DNA of 64,000 nt from the NCBI RefSeq assembly GCF_013404085.1, contig NZ_JABFHO010000001.1, forward strand, positions 1,426,001 through 1,490,000. The letters are read 5' to 3'. Positions 1 through 9,500 of this stretch are shown piece after piece. This DNA comes from Winogradskyella helgolandensis. Lineage in GTDB: Bacteria > Bacteroidota > Bacteroidia > Flavobacteriales > Flavobacteriaceae. The translations under genes and the position numbers were made by a program. Each line of letters starts with the position of its first letter. Positions within the stretch are counted from its first letter, which is position 1. The notes under the pieces were generated by a model. The model made no database searches. It saw nothing but the letters and a program-made list of their open reading frames with translations, and was not told the DNA's origin.

Positions 1-137
1 CAAAAAATAATTATACCAATGAATGGCATGGACAAACCAATGGTGGTGATGAGCTACCAGTAGGTACGTATTTCTATACGGTTGTTTACGAAGGTGGTGC
101 AAAAACAAAAAGTGCTTGGGTCTATATTAACAAATAA
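1..137 (+). CDS. C-terminal end of a T9SS type B sorting-domain (gliding-motility-associated) protein, partial
   Basis: Only the last 44 codons are inside the window, open at the left edge and ending in TAA at 135-137. The visible end reads ...GGDELPVGTYFYTVVYEGG followed by a short basic-aromatic strand ending in YINK. This is the typical last part of the CHU_C / gliding-motility C-terminal domain that marks cargo of the type IX secretion system (type B signal). A PorP/SprF gene starts 27 bp downstream, the usual partner arrangement (as in sprB-sprF). The rest of the protein, and so its function, cannot be seen; by analogy it is a large secreted surface protein. Confidence 0.75.
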   Translation, partial: KNNYTNEWHGQTNGGDELPVGTYFYTVVYEGGAKTKSAWVYINK

Positions 138-164
138 TCAACTATAAAAAATTAACTTATTATA

Positions 165-1073
165 ATGAAAAAACTCTCTATTATAGCGGTTTTGCTTTTA
201 GCATTTCAGATGCATGGGCAACAAGACCCACAGTACACGCAGTACATGTATAATATGAATATCATTAATCCTGCGTATGCAGGCTCAAAAGAAAATCTTT
301 CTTTTGGATTATTATACAGAAATCAATGGACAAAGATTGATGGCGGACCAGAAACAGGAACATTTTTCGGTCATGCACCTATTAGTGATAAGCTTGGCTT
401 AGGGGTGTCTCTTATTTCAGATCAAATTGGTCCGGTTAAAGAAACCAATGCTTATATAGATTTGTCGTACACATTGCAATTAGGTGGTGAACACCGTTTA
501 GCATTTGGCGTAAAAGCGGGAGCTACATTTCATGATATAGGTTTAAACTCTGGTGTAGATGTGGTGGATAATACGGACCCATTTTTTGCACAAGACATTA
601 ATACGACAACACCTAATATCGGAGCAGGGTTCTTTTACTATACTGATAAATATTATGTTTCCTTATCTGTACCAAATTTATTGTCATCAGTACATTTAGA
701 TGCTGATGGTTATAAAATAGGATCTGAAACGCAACACTATTTCTTAACTGGTGGTTACGTGTTCGATTTATCACCAAATACAGAGTTGAAGCCATCAGTA
801 ATGGTGAAGTCTGCATTTGATGCACCAACATCATTCGATGTTAACGTCAATGCGAGATTCTACAAAAAATTCGAAATTGGAGCGTCATATCGATTAGATG
901 ATTCATTTTCTGGTTTAGTTAATTTTGCTTTATCACCGTCTATAAGAGTAGGATATGCATATGATGCCATCTCTTCAGATATTAAAGCATATGCACCTGC
1001 ATCTCATGAGATCATGTTATTATTTGATCTTAATTTTGCAAAACGTGTTTCTCGTTCACCTAGATACTTTTAA
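165..1073 (+). CDS. PorP/SprF family type IX secretion outer-membrane protein
   Basis: 302 residues with a cleavable signal peptide (about 1-19, ending HGQ) followed by the family hallmark DPQYTQYMYNMNIINPAYAG. The rest alternates amphipathic beta strands with turns and closes on an aromatic-rich end, as expected for an outer-membrane beta barrel of the PorP/SprF family. Known family role: SprF is needed for secretion or surface attachment of the neighbouring type B cargo SprB; PorP belongs to the T9SS core or its periplasmic and outer-membrane assembly. It follows a type B cargo gene by 27 bp and precedes a PorE-like gene by 20 bp, so the three are probably co-transcribed. Which cargo it serves is inference. 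Confidence 0.88.
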   Translation: MKKLSIIAVLLLAFQMHGQQDPQYTQYMYNMNIINPAYAGSKENLSFGLLYRNQWTKIDGGPETGTFFGHAPISDKLGLGVSLISDQIGPVKETNAYIDLSYTLQLGGEHRLAFGVKAGATFHDIGLNSGVDVVDNTDPFFAQDINTTTPNIGAGFFYYTDKYYVSLSVPNLLSSVHLDADGYKIGSETQHYFLTGGYVFDLSPNTELKPSVMVKSAFDAPTSFDVNVNARFYKKFEIGASYRLDDSFSGLVNFALSPSIRVGYAYDAISSDIKAYAPASHEIMLLFDLNFAKRVSRSPRYF

Positions 1074-1093
1074 TCAGTTAAGCTAAATCAATT

Positions 1094-3001
1094 ATGAAAA
1101 ACTATAAAACATTATTATTAATTACGTTGATGAGTGGTTTTTGCCTAACTGCTCAAAATAAAGACACTAAAAAAGCAGACAAGCAATTTGCACAATACGA
1201 ATTTGTAAAAGCCGCAGAAAGCTACAACAAGCTCGTAGACAATGGTAAAGCTGATGCTTATGTATACGGACAACTTGCTGAAAGTTATTATAACATTTTT
1301 AATACTGAGGCAGCTGAACGTTGGTATGCTAAAGCATTAGAAACATCTGATAACCCAGAAATGGTGTACAAGTACTCACAAATGCTAAAAGCAAATGGTA
1401 AGTATGACGAATCTAACAAACAGATGGATAAATTTGCAACGCTACGTCCTTCAGATGACAGAGCTACAGCTTATAGAAAAAACCCTGATTACCTTCCTAA
1501 GATTTTAGAACAAGGTAAAAAGTTTAATGTTCAAAATGCAGATTTCAATTCTGAACAATCTGATTTTGGTGGTACTATGAGTGAAGGTAAATTATACATC
1601 ACATCGGGTCGTAACGATAGTCGTAAAACTTATGGATGGAACGATCAGCCGTTTTTAGATATTTATACAATTACTAAAAATACTGACGGAACATACCAAG
1701 AAGCAACTTTAGCAAATAATAAAATCAATACGAGATACCACGAAGGTTTAGTATCGTTTTCTCCAGATGGTAAAACCATGTATTTTTCTAGAGAAAGTTA
1801 TTACGAAAAAGATTTTCAAAAGGATTCTTTAAGCAGTACAAAATTCAGTCAACTTTATTTATTTAAAGCGACTAAATTAGGTGATGATTGGGATACTATA
1901 GAAGCATTAGCTGTTAATAGTGAAAATTACTCAGTTAAAAATCCTTCTGTAAGTACTGATGGGAAAACCTTATATTTTTCTTCGAATATGCCAGAAGGTT
2001 TTGGTGGATTTGATATTTATAAAGCACCAATAAACGATGATGGTACATTAGGTGAAGCTGAAAACTTAGGTCAAAAAGTAAATACTGAAGGTCAAGAAAT
2101 GTTCCCATACATTAGTAGTAACAACACTTTATATTTCTCTTCAAACGGACATTTAGGACTTGGTGGATTAGACGTCTTTTATACAAAAGTAATTGACGGT
2201 AAAATAGCGCCTGTACGTAATGTAGGTATTCCTATTAACAGTAATGCTGATGATTTTGCTTTCTCTATTGATGAAGAGAATGATGAAGGGTTTGTATCTT
2301 CCAACAGAACTGGTGGAAAAGGTAGCGACGATATTTACGCATTTAAAAAACTACAACCACTTTGTGATGTACTAATTAGTGCTACTGTTTTAGATGATAA
2401 AACACGTGAACCTATTAGTGGAGCAGCAGTTTCATTATTTGATGCAGAAGGAAACAAAGTCGTTTCAAAAACAACTAATGAAGAAGGTGTTGCTGAATTT
2501 ATCGTGGAATGTGAAGAAGATTCAGAACTTGAAGTTGTAATGGATGGCTTTGATAGTAAAAAAGTGCAAGTTAAAGGTTCTAATGACGAAGAAAATAATG
2601 TTCAAATTTCTTTAGACCCTATTGAAAAGTTAATCGTAGATGAATCAATTAATTTAGCACCAATTTTCTTCGAATTTGATGAGTCAAATATTACAGCACA
2701 AGCGGCTTTTGAATTAGACAAATTAGTTCAGATAATGAATAAATATCCTGAAATGGTTATTGAAGCAACATCACATACAGATAATAGAGGAACCGATACT
2801 TATAATAACGGACTTTCTGATCGCAGAGCTAAAACGACGGTTCAGTATGTAATTTCTAAAGGTATTGATGAAGCTCGTATTTCTGGAACAGGTAAAGGTG
2901 AAACAGAACCAAAAGTAGATTGTTCAGGTGGTTGTACAAAAGCACAACATGCAGAAAATAGACGCTCAGAGTTTATTGTTGTTAGTGGGATGCGCTTATG
3001 A
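1094..3001 (+). CDS. PorE-like OmpA-family protein (TPR, beta-propeller, regulatory-like domain, OmpA_C)
   Basis: 635 residues. A signal peptide (about 1-20) is followed by a TPR-like segment (about 22-115) and a WD40/PD40-type propeller (about 150-420) with repeats such as SFSPDGKTMYFSRES and STDGKTLYFSSN. A carboxypeptidase-regulatory/CnaB-like beta domain follows (about 425-515). The end is an OmpA-type peptidoglycan-binding domain (about 525-635) with FDESN, SHTDNRGTDTYN and LSDRRA. This four-part order is that of Porphyromonas PorE, a T9SS component that binds peptidoglycan and works with PorP. Adjacency to a PorP/SprF gene supports the same role here: anchoring the secretion or attachment machinery to the cell wall. 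That it is functionally PorE rather than a paralogue dedicated to one cargo is not provable from sequence. Confidence 0.85.
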   Translation: MKNYKTLLLITLMSGFCLTAQNKDTKKADKQFAQYEFVKAAESYNKLVDNGKADAYVYGQLAESYYNIFNTEAAERWYAKALETSDNPEMVYKYSQMLKANGKYDESNKQMDKFATLRPSDDRATAYRKNPDYLPKILEQGKKFNVQNADFNSEQSDFGGTMSEGKLYITSGRNDSRKTYGWNDQPFLDIYTITKNTDGTYQEATLANNKINTRYHEGLVSFSPDGKTMYFSRESYYEKDFQKDSLSSTKFSQLYLFKATKLGDDWDTIEALAVNSENYSVKNPSVSTDGKTLYFSSNMPEGFGGFDIYKAPINDDGTLGEAENLGQKVNTEGQEMFPYISSNNTLYFSSNGHLGLGGLDVFYTKVIDGKIAPVRNVGIPINSNADDFAFSIDEENDEGFVSSNRTGGKGSDDIYAFKKLQPLCDVLISATVLDDKTREPISGAAVSLFDAEGNKVVSKTTNEEGVAEFIVECEEDSELEVVMDGFDSKKVQVKGSNDEENNVQISLDPIEKLIVDESINLAPIFFEFDESNITAQAAFELDKLVQIMNKYPEMVIEATSHTDNRGTDTYNNGLSDRRAKTTVQYVISKGIDEARISGTGKGETEPKVDCSGGCTKAQHAENRRSEFIVVSGMRL

Positions 3002-3112
3002 TATAGTGTCTAATTTTTAACACGTTAATAAGCAATCTGAGTCATTTTTATTTTGATAAAATTGACAGGTTACTCAGTCTGTGATTTAATTAATTCTTAA
3101 GTTTAAAAAGTT

Positions 3113-3346
3113 ATGTTTTATAATTCAGAACGGACTAGTAAAAAAAGCCTAAATTCTGATATTGATTTTCGTCGTTGTTTAAAATTTGAACTAATCGAAT
3201 TTTGTAAAGAAAATGATTTATCTACCCAAGGAAGTAAGGTAAAAATAAGAGAGAGAATCGAAAACTTTTTAAATAAAAAATCAAAAAAGAATATCAAGAG
3301 TTATTCCCTTAAAAATAAACGTAGAGTGATAAAGAAAGTTATATAA
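3113..3346 (+). CDS. Small basic SAP-domain-like protein
   Basis: 77 residues, rich in Lys and Arg, with no signal peptide or membrane segment. Residues about 21-54 fit a SAP motif, a two-helix nucleic-acid-binding fold: a Leu-rich first helix (LKFELIEFCKENDL), a turn with STQGSKVKI, and a second helix ending RIENFL. This resembles the N-terminal SAP part of Bacteroidota proteins annotated as DUF6434. Those are longer, so this could be a stand-alone version or a truncated one. It sits alone between the PorE-like gene and the giant adhesin gene, with 111 bp upstream and 203 bp downstream. The AT-rich downstream gap shows no continuation of the reading frame that I can recognise. Function unknown; DNA or RNA binding is inference. 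Confidence 0.6.
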   Translation: MFYNSERTSKKSLNSDIDFRRCLKFELIEFCKENDLSTQGSKVKIRERIENFLNKKSKKNIKSYSLKNKRRVIKKVI

Positions 3347-3549
3347 ATATCTTTTTATTCTTTAAGATAAGTATAAGTCAAATATGTCTTGATTTCTTTA
3401 TGTCGTATTTTTTTGTATTTAAACTGTTAAAAGCAACTTCTCGTTCAAAAATTTCATGATGATTCATATGAATTGGTTAAATTTCAATTTTAATAATAAA
3501 TTATAGTAGTTATTGTCTAAATAATTAACTGTTGGGTTAAAATAAGCTT

Positions 3550-6500
3550 ATGGTAAGAAAAATTACAATTATAATTTCCTTTTTAATAACTACAATTGGT
3601 TTTGCTCAAGATTTATCTATGCAAAACGGCACATTCAATAGGTGTGCACCAGATATTTTTTATGATTCAGGAGGGGAATTTGGTAATTATGGTGACGATG
3701 ACAATTACACGACTACCATATGTCCTCAAAATGATGATGATTTTATCATCATTAATTTTACTCAATTTACAACACAGCTTAGTCAAGATGTGTTAACTAT
3801 TTACGATGGTGATGACATAACCGCAGCTGTAATTGGTACATATTCCGGTGCTTCTTCACCAGGATTTGTATCCGCATCAGATAGTAATAGTTCTGGATGT
3901 TTAACTTTTGTGTTCACAAGTAATAGTAGTGGAAATATTAATGGTTGGGAAGCTGAAATTTTATGTGCAACGCCATGTCAAGATATTATTGCATCGATAG
4001 ATAGTACAACACCTGCGGCTAATTCCGCAGGTGTTATTGGAATAGTACCTTTTGAATCTGTTGATTTTTCTGCTAGTGCACTGTTTTCAATAGATGGAAC
4101 AGATGCTACTTATGAATGGGATTTTGGAGACAATAATACAGCAACAGGAGCCAATGTTACTAATATATTTGGTGCACCAGGAACATACACGGTTACATTA
4201 ACGGTTACAGATACGAATCCGCAAGGATGCTCAGGGACAGCAACAGTTACTGTTTTTGTTTTGGGGCAGAATGTTGTAATAGATCAAGATACATTTACTC
4301 CCGAACAATTAATTGAAGACGTTTTAATAGATAGCCCATGTGCTTCTGTCTCTAATATTGTCGCTGTAACTGGTAGTACCTATACTTTTACTGAACCAAA
4401 TGGAATTGGATATTTTGTTAGTAATGGAATTGATTTTCCTTTTGAAGATGGCTTGTTACTCACAAGTGGAGATGCTAGTGAGGCCAGAGGACCTAATAAT
4501 AATGGAACTTTAAGCGATGGATCTAGTGTTTGGCCAGGAGATGAAGAATTAGATACTGAATTAGGGGTTGATTCTCATAATGCGACATATATTCAATTTG
4601 ATTTTATTCCGAGGGCTGATAGTATAAGTTTTGAGTTTTTAATGGCTTCTGAAGAATATGATATGGGTAGTTTTGAATGTATCTATTCGGATGCTTTTGC
4701 TTTTTTACTAACAGATGCAGCTGGTAATGTGTCTAATTTAGCTGTATTACCTGGTTCAACGACACCTATTTTGGTGACTAATATTCACCCCGATAATGGT
4801 TCTTGTGAAGCTGTTAATGAACGCTACTTTAGTGGTTACACTCCTAATAATGGATCGCCAATAGCATTTGATGGACGAACAAATGTTTTTACTGCAGAAT
4901 CAGCAGTAGTTCCGGGTGAAACTTATACCATAAAATTGGTTATTGCAGATGATAGGGATAACCAATATGATTCTGGTGTTTTCATAAAAGCAGGTAGTTT
5001 TAATTTAGGAGGAGATTTAGGTGATGATATTACTATTGAAGCAGGTACTGCAGCATGTGATGGATCAGGTGTTGTTTTAGATACTAGACTTGAGCTAGCA
5101 ACCCATATTTGGTATAAAGATGATGTGGTTATTCCAGGTGAAGAGTCCTCGACAATTACAGTTACAGAACCAGGAGTTTATTATGCAGACTTTGAATTAG
5201 AGAGTGTTTGTACAGGTTCTGCAGATCCTATTATAGTAGAATTTAGAGCAGGTGCAACGGCTAATTTGGCTCCTAATCTAGTTGTTTGTAGTACTTCTGG
5301 GGCTGAGGAATTTGATTTGTCAGTAAACGATGATGATATATTGGGCGACCAAGATCCAACTGTTTTTTCAATAAATTATTATCTTACAGAACAGGATGCT
5401 TTAGATAATGTTAACGCATTACCTACTCTTTATACGAACGTAACGAGTCCTCAAACGATTTGGGCGAGGTTAGCAGATGCTTCTCAAATTTGTGTTGATA
5501 TAACCTCATTCTCAATATCTTCTCCACTTGCACCCACCATCAACCCAGTTTCAGATTTAGAGTTATGTGATGATGATAGTAACGATGGATTTGAGACCTT
5601 TGATTTAAGTTCACAAACTTTAGCGATTTTAGGGTCACAATCGGCAACAGATTTCACGGTAACTTACTATTTAAGCTTTGCAGATGCAGACGCAGGAGAT
5701 AATGCCTTACCTTCAGATTACACCAATACGGTCAATAACCAGCCAATATTTGTAAGAGTAGCAAGTTCAGGGGATTCCAGTTGTTATAATGCCTCAGCGA
5801 CGGCACTTTTCAATTTGGTAGTTAATCCTAGAGCATTAGCCACAACCCCGGATGACATGGAAGTTTGTGACGATGTGAGTAACGATGGTTTTGCTACCTT
5901 CGATTTAAGCAGTCAAGAAGCTGTAATTTTGAACGGACAAGACCCAACCGTTTATAACGTATTATTTTATAGTAGCCCAGACGACGCAGATGATAATGTA
6001 GGAGCTTTAGCAACAAGTTACACTAATACTACCGCAAATTTAGAGACCATCTATGTCAGAGTCGAAGACCCATTATATCCGAGCTGTTATAGTACCACAA
6101 GTTTTAATTTAATAGTAAATGCGCTACCAGTAGTAACCGCTGTAACACCATTGCAAGTTTGTGATGATGACACAGATGGATTTGTAGGCTTCCCATTAAG
6201 CGATAAAGAAGCTGAGTTATTAAACGGGCAAAGTGGAGTAGCTGTATCATTTCATGAAAACCTATTAGGAGCAGAAATGGATAACTCAGAAATATTTGAT
6301 GGCTATGTTAACACATCGATGACCAATCAAATCATATTCGTACGTTTAGAAAATACAACAACCAACTGTTACAACATTGGTAGCCTTACCTTGGAGGTTT
6401 TAGAAAATCCAATAGCCAATAGCACCACACCATTAGAAGTTTGTGATGATAATGTCGATGGTATAGCGGTCTTTGATTTGAGTATAAAAGATACAGAAGT

Positions 6501-9500
6501 TGTAGGGACGCAAGCAGGGATGATCGTTCGCTATTATGAGAACCAAGCCGATGCAGAAGCAGGAGGCAGTCCATTATCAACCAATTACACAAATACGCAA
6601 GCGGGAGCCCAAGAGATTATAGCACGTATAGAAAATGGGGCAACAGGCTGTTATGCTACCACAGCACTTCAGTTGATTGTCAATCCAAAACCATTAGTCC
6701 TAGAAGTTTCTAACTATGAGTTGTGTGATGAGACTACACTAGGCGACGAAGAAGAAGCCTTCGATTTATTAACAAAGACTCCAGAGATTTTAGGAACACA
6801 GGTTAATGTCACGGTAAGTTACTATGCTAATCCAACAGATGCAAGTACTGAAACCAATCCTATATTAGGATCGTATACAAACATTAGCAACCCCCAAACG
6901 ATAACAGCTGTACTGACCAATACACTAACAGGTTGTACTTCAGATTTAGAATTTGACTTAATAGTTAATCCATTACCGGTAGTGGTTGCACCAACAGCCT
7001 TAGAGGTTTGTGATGATGGTACACCAGACGGTTTAACAGAAATGGATTTAAGTCTAAAGAGCATGGAAATCACAGGCAACAATCCAGCCTATTCGATCAA
7101 TTACTATGAGACTTTGGCAGACGCTGAAACAGAAACTGATCCTTTACCAATATTATATACCAATACGAGTAATGGACAAATTATTTTTGTACGCGTAGAA
7201 AATACTACTACCGGATGTTACGATACCACAGAATTAGAATTGGTTGTGCAACAAGCACCAATAGCTTTTACACCACAGCCACTGAGATACTGTGATCCAG
7301 ACAATGACGGCTTTGGGGTGTTCACGCTTACGGATGTAGATAATGAGATCACGGGAGGCGCCTCAGGACTAGAGGTTACCTATCATGAGACAGAAACCAA
7401 TGCTATTAATGGAGTTGATGCTATAGACACCACAGTGAACTATAACAACATCGTACAAGGTGAACAAATTTTATATGCAAGAATAGAAAGTCCAACGATA
7501 GCGACAGACTGTGCGACTGTTGTAGTGTTAAGGTTAATCGTAGAGCCAACACCACAGTTGCTAGATCCAACACCATTAGAAGCATGTGATGATATCTCAG
7601 CCGATGGTTTTGCGACGTTTGATCTAACGAGCAAAGCAGCAGAATTACTAAACGGTCAAGATCCGTTACAGTACATCGTTAGCTATTACGAGAGTGAGGC
7701 TAATGCAGAAGCGGACAACAACCCTATAGCTAATCCACTCGCTTATACCAACACCGACGATTTTAATCAAATTATTTGGATACGTGTAGAGGATAGCACC
7801 ACGGTAGAAGGCTGTTATAAAATCACAAGTTTAGAACTGATAGTGAACCCGTTACCAGTTTTAATTACACCAGCACCCTTAGAGCTCTGTGATGTAAACA
7901 ACCCAGGAGATGAGCAAGAAGGCTTTATATTAGAAGAGGCTAACGAAGAAATCCTAAATGGTCAAACAGGCCTATCGCTAACGTACTATGAAACACAAAT
8001 GGATGCCGACAATGCAACAAATCCAATAACAAGTCCATATGTAAACACTAGCAATGCTCAAACGATATTTGTAAGAGCAGAAAATGATGTCACAGGCTGT
8101 TACAATACGGTAACCGTAACGCTAAGAGTAGATCCAATACCATCACCAGAACCGAATCCAACAGCAATAGAAGTCTGTGATGATGACAATGATGGATTTG
8201 CAGAATTCGATTTAACACAACGTACTATAGAAGTTATTAATGGAGAACCTAATGTAGCGATTACTTATCACGAGACACAGACCGATGCAGAGAATGGTGA
8301 TAATCCAATCATAGGACTGTACACTAACATTGTGGCCAACAATCAAATGATTTTTGTACGTTCGGAAAACACGGTAACAGGCTGCTTTAGTTTAACCACA
8401 AATACGATGGAGCTTATTGTGTTGCCTTCGCCAGAAGTGCCAACAAGTATAGAGTCTTACACTATATGTGACACCAATGACAATGGTATTACCCAATTTG
8501 ATTTGACCACCAAAGATGAAGAAATTTTAAACGGACAAGACCCACTAGAGGTACTACTGACTTACCATGTTAGTGCATTAGATGCCGCAACAGGCAATAA
8601 TCCAATTATTAATGTAGGTAACTACACCAACACTGTAAACCCACAAGTTATTTATGTACGTTTATACAATCCAACAACAGGCTGTGACGATACCGGAGAA
8701 TTTGAGTTAGAGGTTAATTTACCACCAGTAGTGGTACAACCAACACAATTAAGTGAATGTGATGATTTAGGAGAAACACCAGGAGATGAATTTACAACAT
8801 TTGATTTAACGGTAAAAAACAATGAAATCACTGGAGGGAATAGCAGTTATTCCGTAGATTATTATGAGACCGATGCGGATGCACAATCTCAAACCAATGT
8901 GATTCCAGATCCAACACAGTATACCAATACTTCAGTTAACGGCTTAAATGCAAACCCACAAACCCTTTATGTGGTGGTTACCGATACCAATACAGGCTGT
9001 GTAGACTTTACTACCTTAACAATCCGTGTCTTACCAAACCCAACCCCAACACCAAGCGATCAATTACCAAGTTTAGAGTTGTGTGATGATGTAAACACAG
9101 GAGATGGAGTCGAAGTGTTTGACCTTACGGAAAATGAAATTCTGATATTAAATGGAGAAGCAGGAGTTACGGCAAGCTACTATGAAAGTCTAGATGATGC
9201 CAATTCAGCAAGTAATGCTATAGTAGACCCAACGCAGTATACGAATACAGAAACACCAGAACAAGAGATTTATGTGCGTGTGACCAATGATGCTACAGGC
9301 TGTTATGCTTTAGTTGATTTTACAATCATAGTGCATCCATTACCAGAAGTTGTGGCTGTAACAGATTTTATACAATGTGAATTATTCACTGATGGTGTTG
9401 ATAGTTTTGATTTGACTACAAAAGACGAAGAAGTTTTAAACGGTCAAGATCCAACACAGTTTATAGTAAGTTACCATAGCAGTTTAGCCGATGCCGAAGC

